A DNA stretch of 64,000 nt from Turicimonas muris. Lineage in GTDB: Bacteria > Pseudomonadota > Gammaproteobacteria > Burkholderiales > Burkholderiaceae_F. The notes under the pieces were generated by a model. It was not told the origin of the DNA. It did not search any database and saw only the letters and a list, made by a program, of their open reading frames with translations. The DNA lies in NCBI RefSeq assembly GCF_002221595.1, contig NZ_NHMP01000007.1, positions 1 to 64,000 of the forward strand, read 5' to 3'. A program made the translations under genes and the position numbers. Positions 34,816 to 44,352 of this stretch are shown in pieces; position 1 is the stretch's first letter, and every line of letters begins with the position of its first letter.

Positions 34816-36432
34816 ATGAATAATAAAAATATTGACCTTTCCCGCTACGGGATTACCAACGTTAAAGAAATCATTTACAACCCATCCTTCGACAAACTTT
34901 ACGAAGAAGAAACTCATCCTGAACTAAACGGCTACGAAAAAGCCTTCAAAACTGAGTTAGGTGCTCTCAATGTGATGACCGGCGTTTACACCGGCCGCTC
35001 TCCCAAAGACAAGTACATTGTCAAAGATGATGTAACGGAAGAAACAGTTTGGTGGAATACTCCGGAATATCCCAACGACAATAAGCCTATCACTCCGGAA
35101 ACTTGGGAAGAATTAGAAAAACAAGCTGTCAAAGAACTTTCAGGCAAAAAACTTTACGTCGTTGATGCCTTCTGCGGAGCCAACGAACATACTCGTTTGA
35201 AAGTCCGGTTTGTTATGGAAGTAGCTTGGCAAGCCCACTTTGTCACCAACATGTTCATTCGTCCCACACCTGAAGAATTAGCAAAATTCGGAGAACCTGA
35301 CTTTGTAGTTTTAACTGCTAGCAAATCCAAAGTAGCAAATTACAAAGAACTCGGCTTACACAGCGAAACTGCCATTGCTTTCAACCTCAAAAAGAAAGTC
35401 CAAGTGATTTTGAATACTTGGTACGGCGGCGAAATGAAAAAAGGTATGTTCTCCGTAATGAATTACTTAAATCCATTGCGTGGAATTGCTTCTATGCACT
35501 GCTCCGCAAATACCGATAAATCTCTCAACGAAACTGCCATCTTCTTCGGTTTATCCGGCACAGGTAAAACAACTCTGTCCGCTGATCCGAAACGCCTTCT
35601 CATCGGCGACGACGAACACGGCTGGGACGATGAAGGTGTCTTTAATTACGAGGGAGGCTGCTACGCGAAGGTAATTAATCTCGATGCAGAAAGCGAACCC
35701 GATATTTACAAAGCAATCCGCAGAGACGCTTTACTGGAAAATGTCATCGTTGATGAAAACGGAAAGATAGATTTTTCTGATTCTTCAGCTACAGAAAATA
35801 CTCGCGTCTCCTATTCGATTTACCACATTGAAAATACCGTCGAACCAATTTCAAAAGGTCCGCACGCTAAAGACATTATCTTCTTGACGGCTGATGCCTT
35901 TGGAGTCCTTCCTCCGGTATCCATTCTTGATTCAGATCAAGCTATGTATTATTTCTTATCCGGCTATACCTCCAAATTAGCCGGAACAGAAAGAGGAATT
36001 ACGGAACCGAAGCCGACATTTTCTGCCTGCTTCGGAGCAGCTTTCTTAACTCTTCATCCCTTCAAGTATGCCCAAGAGCTGGTGAAAAAAGCTGAGAAAA
36101 GTAATGCCAAGTTCTACCTCGTTAATACCGGATGGAACGGAACTGGAAAACGCATTTCTATTAAAGAAACGAGAGCAATCATTGACGCAATTCTGAATCA
36201 GTCCATTTTGAAAGAACCGACTGCAGTTATTCCCTTCTTCAATTTGAGATATCCAACTGAAGTCTTTGGAGTGACAAAAGACGTTTTGGACCCAAGGAGC
36301 TCTTACAAGAACCCTGCAGTTTGGGACAAAAAAGCTAAGGAACTCGCTTCTAAATTCATTGCTAACTTTGCCAAATTTGCGGCAACAAATGAGAAATGCA
36401 AGAAACTTGAGAAATCTGGTCCTCACATTTAG
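34816..36432 (+). CDS. pckA: Phosphoenolpyruvate carboxykinase (ATP)
   Basis: 538 residues, standard for the ATP-dependent PckA. The kinase motif [26 protein letters not shown] combines the P-loop with the metal-binding DDEH. Upstream are [13 protein letters not shown] (substrate site) and the Arg-containing [19 protein letters not shown] and the adenine-binding NTGWNGTG complete the signature. It interconverts oxaloacetate plus ATP with PEP plus CO2 plus ADP. In anaerobes it can run toward oxaloacetate for succinate formation. AAGAAGG lies a few bases upstream of ATG. Single gene with a bidirectional-looking terminator. Confidence 0.97.
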   Translation: MNNKNIDLSRYGITNVKEIIYNPSFDKLYEEETHPELNGYEKAFKTELGALNVMTGVYTGRSPKDKYIVKDDVTEETVWWNTPEYPNDNKPITPETWEELEKQAVKELSGKKLYVVDAFCGANEHTRLKVRFVMEVAWQAHFVTNMFIRPTPEELAKFGEPDFVVLTASKSKVANYKELGLHSETAIAFNLKKKVQVILNTWYGGEMKKGMFSVMNYLNPLRGIASMHCSANTDKSLNETAIFFGLSGTGKTTLSADPKRLLIGDDEHGWDDEGVFNYEGGCYAKVINLDAESEPDIYKAIRRDALLENVIVDENGKIDFSDSSATENTRVSYSIYHIENTVEPISKGPHAKDIIFLTADAFGVLPPVSILDSDQAMYYFLSGYTSKLAGTERGITEPKPTFSACFGAAFLTLHPFKYAQELVKKAEKSNAKFYLVNTGWNGTGKRISIKETRAIIDAILNQSILKEPTAVIPFFNLRYPTEVFGVTKDVLDPRSSYKNPAVWDKKAKELASKFIANFAKFAATNEKCKKLEKSGPHI

Positions 36433-36452
36433 CTCAGTTGACTGAGTCTAAG

Positions 36453-36478
36453 AAAAACCCGGAACAATCCGGGTTTTT
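36453..36478. terminator. Bidirectional terminator between pckA and azlD
   Basis: AAAAACCCGG (36453-36462) and CCGGGTTTTT (36469-36478) form a symmetrical hairpin that can serve both convergent genes. Confidence 0.88.
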
Positions 36479-36483
36479 CACAA

Positions 36484-36810
36484 TTAAAACATAGAGTTAA
36501 ACAGGACAACGTAAACTAAAGTTCCGGTAAAAATAGAAAGCAACGCATTTTTCCAGAACCACTGAAGCACTAATGTTGCAACAATCGCTGCTAACTCGGG
36601 GATCGGCAATCCGCCGTGAGCTAATGCCGCTCCTGTCGAAGAGTGAAGAACCAGCAAAAACATAATAGCCAGCGGCAAGAACTTCCCCAGCACAATTGCC
36701 CACTTCTGCTTTTGCAGCCATTCTCCGGCCGCAAAAGGCAGTGCTCTCTCCCCGAAACTAATAATCATCATTGCGAAAAACGTCGCAAAAAGATAACCGT
36801 AATCATTCAT
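36484..36810 (-). CDS. azlD: AzlD-family branched-chain amino-acid exporter subunit
   Basis: 108 residues, about four membrane helices, with the AzlD N-terminal pattern FGERALPFAAGEWLQKQKW. It forms a two-component exporter with AzlC for branched-chain amino acids (and analogues). Its start overlaps the end of azlC by 8 bp, indicating translational coupling. Confidence 0.88.
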   Translation of the reverse strand: MNDYGYLFATFFAMMIISFGERALPFAAGEWLQKQKWAIVLGKFLPLAIMFLLVLHSSTGAALAHGGLPIPELAAIVATLVLQWFWKNALLSIFTGTLVYVVLFNSMF

Positions 36811-37504
36811 AAATCTTCTCCTTCATCTTTCTGCGCGGCAGCATCAGCAGCAATGCTCCAATGCTGGAGAACGCGATAGCCAAGGCCAGACAATGTTCAA
36901 CACTGATTAATCTGGCTGCTCCATAAGAGGCCAATGCTATCCAGACCGGCCACGAAGAGTCTCTTTGTCTCCATTGCTCACATAAGAGCATTGCAAATAA
37001 ACTTGTCAGCACAAAATCAAAACCGCCTAAGTTGACTTTGATCCCTAACCCTAAAAGAGCGCCAATCAGACTTCCAAGAATCCACCAAAGATAATTAAAG
37101 AAAGCTAAAAAGAGTCGGTTGCTCAGAGGAACCGATTTTGGAAGAGTAGTTAATAAAGAGTATGTCTCGTCTGTCAGCAGAAAAGATAAAAACCACTTAG
37201 CCGGACCTTTTTTCGGAACGGTATCTATCAGTGAGAGACCATAGAACACATGACGGAGATTAACAACAAAAGTAGCAAAAGCGATGGCAGAAATCGGAAG
37301 CCCTTCCGCCAGCATCGGAATCATCATGTACTGAACTGCTCCTCCATAAATCATGATTGAAGACAGTGGGGCAAGCCACCATTCAGCACCTGCCTGAACA
37401 AACAAAAATCCAAAAACAACGCCTAATGGGATATATCCCATAAACACAGGGACAGAAGTTTTTAGGGCCCACTTAATTGCTTGTGACCGGGAATTTTCTT
37501 CCAT
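36803..37504 (-). CDS. azlC: AzlC-family branched-chain amino-acid exporter, large subunit
   Basis: 233 residues with the AzlC signature near the start (ALKTSVPVFMGYIPLGVVFGFLFVQAG) and SSIMIYGGAVQYMMIPMLAEG, then NLRHVFYGLSL. Membrane protein of about seven helices. It lies 2 bp after an EamA carrier on the same strand, so three exporters form one operon (eamA-azlC-azlD), consistent with amino-acid efflux when peptides or amino acids are the main nutrients. Confidence 0.92.
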   Translation of the reverse strand: MEENSRSQAIKWALKTSVPVFMGYIPLGVVFGFLFVQAGAEWWLAPLSSIMIYGGAVQYMMIPMLAEGLPISAIAFATFVVNLRHVFYGLSLIDTVPKKGPAKWFLSFLLTDETYSLLTTLPKSVPLSNRLFLAFFNYLWWILGSLIGALLGLGIKVNLGGFDFVLTSLFAMLLCEQWRQRDSSWPVWIALASYGAARLISVEHCLALAIAFSSIGALLLMLPRRKMKEKIYE

Positions 37505-37506
37505 TT

Positions 37507-38409
37507 TTAGTTCTTTTTCTCCTCTGACTGAACAGAAATAATCATTACATTCGCAAATACAAAAAGAATTCCTAACAGTTCATAAAGACCAACGGATTTT
37601 CCATAGAACATGATAGACAAGATGTAAGCCGTAACCGGTTCCATACACCCAATCAGACTGACTAAAACTGCTGAAAGATATTTGACACTGGAAAGATAGC
37701 ACCAGAAAGATAAAACGGTTCCAATCGTTACAATAAAAGTGAAAGCCGCAATCGAATTAAGATTCCAGTCAACCTGAAGCGTCCAAGGAGGATTAAAGCA
37801 GCAAGCAACCATTCCTCCGATTATCATGGCCCATCCGACAACCGGGCATACTCCTAATTTCTTTATAACTTTCTGAGGCTGAATGGAGTACAAAGCACAT
37901 AAAGCACTGGAACACAGTCCCCATAGCAATCCCACAACAGAGAAGTTAAGCTTGCTGAAATCTCCGTCCGTCACGACCAAAGCAACGCCGGCTGAAGCTA
38001 GGACAAAACAAAGACAAATTGCCGGAGAAGGAAACTTTTTGTCCACAGCGCAGTAATAACCGGCGCACATCAAAGGAATGACGGTAAATAAAATAGTTGC
38101 CAGCGCTGCATCTGCAGCTTTGATAGACAGCATAAATGTCAGTTGGGAACCAAGGATAGTAACGCCTGCAATAGCCACTTGAGTAAATGCCCACCGAGAA
38201 GAGAACGGAGACATGACGTCTGTACCACCTAAAATTCGGTAGATAAGCAGCAAAAGAATTCCGGCCGACACGAGACGGATAGAAACTAGATCGATTGCTT
38301 CAAAACGACAATAGTGAAGAAGATATTGGGCAGCGATCCCCATCGCACCCCAACTGACAGCCGCTCCGAGAGCTAATGATATCCCGAGGGCTACTTTGTT
38401 ACTAGCCAT
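37507..38409 (-). CDS. EamA-family (DMT superfamily) transporter
   Basis: 300 residues, ten predicted helices made of two EamA repeats, with the typical loop EPVTAYILSIMFYGKSVGLYELLGILFVFANV in the second repeat. Family members mostly export amino acids or metabolites. It starts the operon with azlCD. Substrate unknown. Confidence 0.88.
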   Translation of the reverse strand: MASNKVALGISLALGAAVSWGAMGIAAQYLLHYCRFEAIDLVSIRLVSAGILLLLIYRILGGTDVMSPFSSRWAFTQVAIAGVTILGSQLTFMLSIKAADAALATILFTVIPLMCAGYYCAVDKKFPSPAICLCFVLASAGVALVVTDGDFSKLNFSVVGLLWGLCSSALCALYSIQPQKVIKKLGVCPVVGWAMIIGGMVACCFNPPWTLQVDWNLNSIAAFTFIVTIGTVLSFWCYLSSVKYLSAVLVSLIGCMEPVTAYILSIMFYGKSVGLYELLGILFVFANVMIISVQSEEKKN

Positions 38410-38541
38410 GATACTTAACTACTTTGATCTTATTGTTTTTAACCTTGAAAACGGAACTTATTTTGGGCTATTAGGAACCTAGTTAGTTTGCAAACCCTTT
38501 ATATTCCAAGGCATGTATATCTCTTTTTCTAAGGTGAGTTT

Positions 38542-38949
38542 ATGGATTATAAAGTTTTAGATATTGAAGGTGTCGGTGAGGAATATGCAAAAAAACTCAA
38601 TGACGCTGGTATTTTTACTACCTCGGAATATCTTTCCAAAACCGCAACTCCGGCCTTAAGAAAGAAATTAGCAGAGGAAACAAAGATTTCTCCGAAATTG
38701 ATCCTAAAGTTCGCCAACCATGCTGATTTAATTCGCATCAACGGCATTGGACCTCAGTACGCTGAAATTCTTGAACGCGCAGGAGTGGACACTGTTAACG
38801 AGTTGAAAAACCGTGTTCCGGCAAATCTAGCTAAAAAAGTTGTTGAAATTAACGAAGAAAAACATCTCGCAAAACGTTCTCCAACATTGAAAGATGTGGA
38901 AAAATGGGTCGAAGAAGCCAAGACTTTAAAACCGGCTCTCACTTATTAA
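38542..38949 (+). CDS. DUF4332-type helix-hairpin-helix protein
   Basis: 135 residues containing two helix-hairpin-helix-like repeats: IEGVGEEYAKKLNDAGIFTTSEYL (residues 8-31) and INGIGPQYAEILERAGVDTVNEL (residues 64-86). This is the DUF4332 pattern, similar to DNA-binding HhH units of DNA polymerases. Cytoplasmic, role unknown; nonspecific DNA binding is a reasonable guess. AAGGTGAG precedes ATG. Terminator directly after. Confidence 0.75.
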   Translation: MDYKVLDIEGVGEEYAKKLNDAGIFTTSEYLSKTATPALRKKLAEETKISPKLILKFANHADLIRINGIGPQYAEILERAGVDTVNELKNRVPANLAKKVVEINEEKHLAKRSPTLKDVEKWVEEAKTLKPALTY

Positions 38950-38963
38950 TGTGTTAGTATTTC

Positions 38964-38986
38964 GGGCCCGAATACTTCGGGCCCTT
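38964..38986 (+). terminator. Terminator of the DUF4332 gene
   Basis: GGGCCCGAA, TAC, TTCGGGCCC perfect hairpin followed by TTCCT. Confidence 0.75.
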
Positions 38987-39183
38987 CCTATCCAGGACTT
39001 TCTCTTAGCTAATAATAGCTACCTATTGCATGAGAAATGTAAATAAATTGCCCTGCGTATTACGAATTATTACGCTCAGTTAATCAAATTAACATTTAGG
39101 ATGTTACATTTCGGGCTTTTTGTGTATCTTGTATGCGTGGAGCAAGAAGCTCCATACCTCCAATAATTCAATCAAAGGAAACC

Positions 39184-39813
39184 ATGATGAACAAAGCATC
39201 TCAGCTCCTTCTCAAGGGATCTCTTATCGGCTCCTTAGCACTCTTAGCAACTGCTGCATCTGCTCAGTGGGTACCAGGCCCCGGCTGCGGTATGGGAATG
39301 ATGGGTCCTGGTCCTAACTGCGGCGCTCCTTGTTACGGCACTTACAACGGCGCTCCTTGCTATTTTGGTCAGGGCAATCAAATGCGCGGTCCGGCAGTCG
39401 GCTATCAGGACAGAAAACTTTACTTGCTTGGCTCTCTTAATTTGAACGATTCTCAGAAGCCCGCTTGGAATAACTATTCCGCTGCTATCGACGCTCTTCA
39501 TGCTCAGAGAAATGCGAACCAGCAGGCTCCGGGCTGGCAGCTCAGCCAAGAACAGCGCTTAGAAGCAAGAGTCGCCAGACTCCAGCAGCAACTCGAGGCT
39601 ACTCAAAACCTGATCAAGGCTCGTGCTGAACTTGTTAAGGTTCTGACTCCAGAACAAGTTAAAGTTTTAGAAGCTCTCGAAAGCAAGAGCCACTTCAGAG
39701 GCCATAGAGGACCACGTCATCATGGATTTGCTCCGCAACGCCATCATGGCTTCGGACCGCAAGGTTTCGGTCCACAAGGTGCTCCGGCTCCTATGCCCAA
39801 AGCTCCGGTCTAA
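39184..39813 (+). CDS. Periplasmic Spy/CpxP-like protein (LTXXQ type)
   Basis: 209 residues from ATG 39184, with AAAGGAAA just upstream; a Sec signal peptide (ASQLLLKGSLIGSLALLATAASA) follows. The mature part starts with a Gly/Pro/Met/Cys-rich stretch. A helical core with two LTxxQ-like motifs follows: LNLNDSQKPAWNNY and LTPEQVKVLEAL. This matches the Spy/CpxP/CnrR family of periplasmic chaperones and metal sensors. The tail is rich in His, Gly, Phe and Pro (HHGFAPQ and HHGFGPQ repeats), which could bind metal. The terminator at 39878 follows. Confidence 0.75.
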   Translation: MMNKASQLLLKGSLIGSLALLATAASAQWVPGPGCGMGMMGPGPNCGAPCYGTYNGAPCYFGQGNQMRGPAVGYQDRKLYLLGSLNLNDSQKPAWNNYSAAIDALHAQRNANQQAPGWQLSQEQRLEARVARLQQQLEATQNLIKARAELVKVLTPEQVKVLEALESKSHFRGHRGPRHHGFAPQRHHGFGPQGFGPQGAPAPMPKAPV

Positions 39814-40125
39814 TAAGAAAACGTTAGAAGGAACTGCCGGAAGTTAAAAAGCGCAGTTTTTAAACTCTAACTCCGCAGGCTGCAAACATAACAAGTGTTT
39901 GCAGCCTTTCCTGTTTTAAGTTTCTGAAAACCGACACAGTTTAGAAAAAGATTTGAGTGATTAGCTTTGCCTAACTGCAAAACGTAAAAAATGAAGCGCC
40001 CTCTCCTGAAAAGGCGAAGCGGTCCATTCAGAACCGCTTTGTAGCAAATACTAAAATAATAAGCAACGACCAAAGCTCCAAAGAGAAGAACTCGATGGAG
40101 CCCAAAGGTTCGTTTTTTCTAAAAA
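39814..40125. other. Intergenic region between two convergent genes
   Basis: It contains the terminator at 39878-39912 and a hairpin AAGCGGT/ACCGCTT near 40017-40042 that may end the minus-strand membrane gene. No supported gene. Confidence 0.5.
39878..39912 (+). terminator. Terminator of the Spy-like gene
   Basis: GGCTGCAAAC (39878-39887) and GTTTGCAGCC (39897-39906) pair perfectly, then TTTCCT. Confidence 0.75.
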
Positions 40126-40359
40126 TTAATAAAAGCCCATTACCAACATGGCCAACAGAGTGCCGGGCCATAAAAGAGCACCGATTACAACATACATGAT
40201 GTTGAAGGCGAAATCTAATAGGCTTGTCCATAAATCTGCAATAACCGGAGTGTTAGCCCAGAGGTAGATGAACATGCCGATTGCGCATGCAAAATAGCAG
40301 ATAGAGAACCAGTTAACAAAACTTTGAGAAGTTCTTAAAGGTATAGTGTTTGTGCTCAT
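40126..40359 (-). CDS. Small membrane protein of unknown function
   Basis: 77 residues with two or three hydrophobic helices (FVNWFSICYFACAIGMFIYLWA, then ADLWTSLLDFAFNIMYVVIGALLWPGTLLAMLVMGFY). AAGGAATTACG stands directly upstream of the ATG, which supports real translation. No family recognised. Divergent from the NUDIX gene. Confidence 0.65.
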   Translation of the reverse strand: MSTNTIPLRTSQSFVNWFSICYFACAIGMFIYLWANTPVIADLWTSLLDFAFNIMYVVIGALLWPGTLLAMLVMGFY

Positions 40360-40537
40360 CGTAATTCCTTTTGGGGTTTTTCTTGCACCCCCTTCCTTTG
40401 TAAATTATTGCAAGTTAATAAGGAAGAATAAAGTCCTTGAACCTATTCTAGGCATTAAGGCAAATACTAAGAAACATCATACCAACGTGATAAGCTTTCT
40501 GAGATTCGTCAAAAGTGACTAGCTATAAGGACTTGAA

Positions 40538-41095
40538 ATGGATTCTCTCGAAGAAAAGCAAATTTCAACTGAGGAAGTTTACAAAGGCAACTTCTTAAAA
40601 ATTTACAAAGACAAAGTTGAACTTCCGGACGGAAAAATAACAACAAGAGAATATATTAAACATCCCGGAGCAGCGGCAATTATTCCTCTAACCAAGGACG
40701 GCCAAGTTGTTATAGAAAGACAATGGCGATACCCAGCCGGAAAAGCTTTTTTAGAAATTCCTGCCGGGAAATTGGACCCAAATGAAGATCCTCTTGTCTG
40801 TGCCAAACGCGAACTTTTAGAAGAAACCGGCTACGAAGCAGCAAACTGGGTCTTCCTAGGAAAGATCAATAATGCTATCGGCTATTCAAACGAAAGTATT
40901 TGGATCTACCTCGCCAAAGATCTTGTGAAAAAAGAACAACATCTTGATCCTGGAGAATTCGTAGAACTCTCCCTTCTTCCATGGAAAGAACTTGTCAAAA
41001 AATCTCTGAACGGCGAGATTACTGATGTAAAAACCATCATTGGCTCTCTTTGGCTAGAGAAATACTTGGGCGGCGCTGACTTCTCTAAAAAATAA
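40538..41095 (+). CDS. NUDIX hydrolase, ADP-ribose pyrophosphatase type
   Basis: 185 residues with a complete Nudix box: G-x5-E-x7-RELLEETG in AGKLDPNEDPLVCAKRELLEETGYE (read as GKLDPNE then RELLEETG). The preceding VVIERQWRYPAGKAFLEIPAGKL is typical of ADP-ribose pyrophosphatases (NudF/YffH group), which cleave ADP-ribose to AMP and ribose 5-phosphate. Exact substrate not proven by sequence. Monocistronic, followed by the tRNA-Leu pair. Confidence 0.88.
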   Translation: MDSLEEKQISTEEVYKGNFLKIYKDKVELPDGKITTREYIKHPGAAAIIPLTKDGQVVIERQWRYPAGKAFLEIPAGKLDPNEDPLVCAKRELLEETGYEAANWVFLGKINNAIGYSNESIWIYLAKDLVKKEQHLDPGEFVELSLLPWKELVKKSLNGEITDVKTIIGSLWLEKYLGGADFSKK

Positions 41096-41151
41096 TTTCA
41101 AAAGACTCAGTTTAGATTTTATATTAGAACCTCACCTCAACTCTTCAAAAA

Positions 41152-41235
41152 TCGAATTTGGCGAAAGTGGTAGAGGCGTTAGGTTTGGCTTCTAGAATCC
41201 TAGACGTGTCGGTTCGAGTCGGACCTCTTGCACCA
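41152..41235 (+). pseudogene. Decayed tRNA-Leu copy with a TGG anticodon
   Basis: 84 nt aligned end to end with the intact tRNA-Leu at 41383, including D-arm, variable arm, T-loop and CCA. The acceptor (TCGAATT against CTCTTGC) is mostly unpaired and the T-stem has a G-G clash. The anticodon loop TTTGGCT would read TGG (Pro codon). The upstream promoter-like sequence is also duplicated, so it may still be transcribed. Confidence 0.75.
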
Positions 41236-41382
41236 AACACCAAATCAACTCCTAACTTACGAGCTTTCTTGTGTTTTAGAAACATACAAAGGCACTTTTT
41301 ATTTAACCCCTTGAGATTATTAAATAAATAATTTCAAAAGATTCAATTTTGATTTTGTAGTAGAATTACGGCTCTTCAAAAA

Positions 41383-41466
41383 GCGAGTGTGGCGAAATTG
41401 GTAGACGCGCTAGATTTAGGTTCTAGTGTCTTAGACGTGTCGGTTCGAGTCCGACCTCTCGCACCA
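41383..41466 (+). tRNA. tRNA-Leu (anticodon TAG)
   Basis: 84 nt with long variable arm (TGTCTTAGACG), anticodon loop TTTAGGT giving TAG, T-stem GTCGG/CCGAC and encoded CCA. The acceptor GCGAGTG pairs with CTCTCGC except for one T-T mismatch at position 6-67. Confidence 0.93.
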
Positions 41467-41744
41467 ACCAATTCTTTCATATCCGTTGCTACTCAGGGCG
41501 TAAAAATCTTCTCTTATATAGCAAGTAAGTCAAAGCTTAGATTGCATTTTTTGAAGTGAGTAATGCTCATCCATAAACTATAACCCCAAGCACTCCGGGA
41601 AACCTTTCTCTTTCTCAAAAGACAATTGAACTCTTACCTTCTCGTTTCTGCTGATTTCCGTCTTATTATTGAGGAAGAATTTTGGAACCATAATCGAACA
41701 CAACACAGGCCAAAACGTAAGCTTGCAGAAAAACCAATATTGTT

Positions 41745-43310
41745 ATGTCCCAATTAGATTTTGATGCTCCCCTTTCACAGTATTTTTTTGAAGATGTCTC
41801 CGAACACCTTAAGTCCAACGAAATCTACAACCTAGATGACTTAATGGACTTAATTTATATCAATGACAATAATTGGTGGAAATCCGTCCATCTTGAAAAG
41901 GAAACGGCGAATGGAATCCTTAAATGGTTGTATGACCATCGCCTAGAAGGAGTAGAGCTTCCGGATTCGGTTTTAAAAAAGGCCATTGAACTTACCAAGC
42001 CTTACTACGGACATAAAATCGGTGTTGTAGCAGGAGCCCAATTTACTGAAGTCGTTAATCCTGAAACTCACTTCAAAAAAGTTCCGCAACGCGCTGGATT
42101 CATGCACTCCGAGCGCTCACAAATTGTTCCTCTCGAATCTTTTAAGGTGCCTGATCTTTTTAACGGAAGAGAAGGGACAAACCGCGGAGACAAAGCCAAC
42201 TGTCAACTTAGTGCTGAAGATGACCTACAGGCCATTCATTCTTGGTTGAAAGCAAGAGGAAAAAATCAAAATACTCAAGCGGCTTATAAAAAAGAAGCCG
42301 AAAGATTTCTTCTTTGGGCCATTATCGAAAAAAGAACTGCCCTCTCCTCCCTTACCTTGGAAGACTGCGCCGAATACTTAACTTGGTTGGAAATGCTCGG
42401 ACGCTCCAGCGATGAAACGTGGGGTGCCCGCTGGAACCAGCCTCAAAGTACCTGGCTCGGACCAAAGAATACAACTCGATCGTCCGGAGCTTGGCGCCCT
42501 TTTAGCTCGGCTTTGTCTTATTCCAGCAGAAAAATTGCTATGACCGTTGTGCGTCAGCTCTTTTCCTTCTTGCAAAAAACGGGATACCTGAAAATGAATC
42601 CTTTCGATCAGATATCGCCCAAAATACCGCTCCTTCCGGGGGAAGGAAAGCCAAAAGAATACGCCGATCGATCTTTGTCTAAAGAACAATGGGACGAAAT
42701 CCTTGCTTATCTTGAGGCGATGCCCGAGTCCATTCAAAAGGCAAGGTTAAAAGTTATTCTGCTTCTTGGAAAAGGTCTGGGCATGCGCTGCAGCGAAATG
42801 ATTAATGCCCGCTCTTCATGGATTGCAGCTCGCAACATCGGCGGCAGCAGCGTGATGTTTATTACCGTCATTGGAAAAGGAGACAAAGAAAGACGCCTTC
42901 CTTTATCCAATGAACAAGTAAAAATGATTTCCGATTACTTAGAACTCCGCAATCTTCCGCCACTGGGAGATGAAGCCGGTTCTCAATCCCTGCTTCTGGC
43001 TTCTATGAGGAAATCTAAAAAGAATTTAGAAGGCGGCGTAACCCGTTCAGGTCTTTACGTCATCCTTTCTAATTTCTTAGGCGATGTCGCTGACCATATT
43101 AAAAAGGAACGTCCATTGGACGCTGCCAAACTACGCACCAGTTCCACTCACTGGCTCAGACATACCTTTGCCGTAACAAGCTTGGAAGTCATGCCGGTTA
43201 ACGTCGTACAAACTGCTCTTGGGCATGCTTCCGTCGGCACAACCAGTAAGTACATTATTCCGGATGAACAGACTATCGTAGAGGCTCTGAAGAAGAAACC
43301 GGACTTATAA
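41745..43310 (+). CDS. Tyrosine recombinase with DUF3701-like N-terminal domain
   Basis: 521 residues. An N-terminal part of about 100 residues resembles DUF3701 (NNWWKSVHLEKETANGILKWLYDH). A SAM-like core-binding domain starts near residue 160 (WLKARGKNQNTQAAYKKEAERFLLWA). The catalytic domain has Arg in GLGMRCSEMINAR, HWLRHTFA (His-x-x-Arg), GH in ALGHASVGTTSKYI and the tyrosine nucleophile in SKYI. All catalytic residues are present. It lies 280 bp after tRNA-Leu. No other phage or island genes adjoin, so it may be a resident recombinase. The holB stop is 4 bp away, convergent. Confidence 0.88.
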   Translation: MSQLDFDAPLSQYFFEDVSEHLKSNEIYNLDDLMDLIYINDNNWWKSVHLEKETANGILKWLYDHRLEGVELPDSVLKKAIELTKPYYGHKIGVVAGAQFTEVVNPETHFKKVPQRAGFMHSERSQIVPLESFKVPDLFNGREGTNRGDKANCQLSAEDDLQAIHSWLKARGKNQNTQAAYKKEAERFLLWAIIEKRTALSSLTLEDCAEYLTWLEMLGRSSDETWGARWNQPQSTWLGPKNTTRSSGAWRPFSSALSYSSRKIAMTVVRQLFSFLQKTGYLKMNPFDQISPKIPLLPGEGKPKEYADRSLSKEQWDEILAYLEAMPESIQKARLKVILLLGKGLGMRCSEMINARSSWIAARNIGGSSVMFITVIGKGDKERRLPLSNEQVKMISDYLELRNLPPLGDEAGSQSLLLASMRKSKKNLEGGVTRSGLYVILSNFLGDVADHIKKERPLDAAKLRTSSTHWLRHTFAVTSLEVMPVNVVQTALGHASVGTTSKYIIPDEQTIVEALKKKPDL

Positions 43311-43314
43311 AAAA

Positions 43315-44352
43315 CTACCGTCTTTTTGGAAAGATATCTTTATATTTAAATAACATATCCTGCGTCATCATCCTGGGATTCAAAGCAATCTGCAGGTGGC
43401 GTCTGGTTGTATTCAGCTCATCCCAAAATGCATACAGTTTTTTGAGATTAACTGAAGACGCTATAGATTTTGTTTGATTTGCTCTTCTTAAGAAATAACG
43501 CGGTTGAAGTCCTTGAGAGACTAAAACCAGATCATTACACCATCTTTGCAGAAGCGTAGTTAAAGGCACCAGAGAATATTCCGCCGAAGAAAGATCAATT
43601 ATGCTTCGGGCATCCAGAGCAGGTCCTTTTGCCAATAGGTCTAGAAGTTTTTCTTCTTTTTCCGGATCTAGGCGCAGTTTCTGATCTTGCTCAAAATAAA
43701 GTAAAGGCATTCCGCCAAGCTTAGCTAGTTCCTCGACGGGATTTTTGACACCCTTTTCTTTTAAAAATTGAACTCCTTGCTCCTGTGTCGGAGGTGCAAC
43801 TCGCACAAGCTGACATCTTGATCGAATCGTCGGCAGCATCCTATCCAAGTTGTCTGACACTAGAATAAAAACCATGCTTGGAGGCGGCTCTTCCAGAGTT
43901 TTAAGAAGAGCTGAACTTTGATCAGCCATCATGGTATCAGCCGGATAAACCAAAACAACTCTTCGGCCTCCTCGATGAGAACTGATTCCGATAAAGTCGC
44001 TTAAAGCACGGATCTGTTCGATGGAAATCGTTCTGGATATAGTTTTCTTGCCCGTGACCGGCTTAGCTTCTTTTTGCCATGGCAACGGATGGATCGCTTC
44101 CTCCGCTTCTGAGAGAAGCAGTTTGAAATCAGGGTGGTTACCCGCTTCAATTAACTTACATTCTGCGCATTGCCCACAGGCATGCCCGTCTACTGGAGAA
44201 CTACATAAGATTAATTTAGCAAATGCTTCTCCAAGCTCATACGTTCCGCTGCCTCTGGGACCGTGAATAAGAATCGAACTCGGGAGCTTCTTTGTGAAGG
44301 ACTCCAATAACTCTGCAGGCTTCTGGAGCCAGGGATAAGGAGCTAACCCCAT
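43315..44352 (-). CDS. holB: DNA polymerase III subunit delta'
   Basis: 345 residues of the clamp-loader AAA+ family. A P-loop-like GPRGSGTYELGEAFA lacks the canonical Lys, as expected for delta', followed by a zinc module CGQCAECKLIEAGNHPDF and LLKTLEEPPPSMVFILVSDNLDRMLPTIRSRCQ with the SRC motif. It overlaps tmk by 10 bp, the usual tmk-holB coupling. Confidence 0.93.
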   Translation of the reverse strand: MGLAPYPWLQKPAELLESFTKKLPSSILIHGPRGSGTYELGEAFAKLILCSSPVDGHACGQCAECKLIEAGNHPDFKLLLSEAEEAIHPLPWQKEAKPVTGKKTISRTISIEQIRALSDFIGISSHRGGRRVVLVYPADTMMADQSSALLKTLEEPPPSMVFILVSDNLDRMLPTIRSRCQLVRVAPPTQEQGVQFLKEKGVKNPVEELAKLGGMPLLYFEQDQKLRLDPEKEEKLLDLLAKGPALDARSIIDLSSAEYSLVPLTTLLQRWCNDLVLVSQGLQPRYFLRRANQTKSIASSVNLKKLYAFWDELNTTRRHLQIALNPRMMTQDMLFKYKDIFPKRR

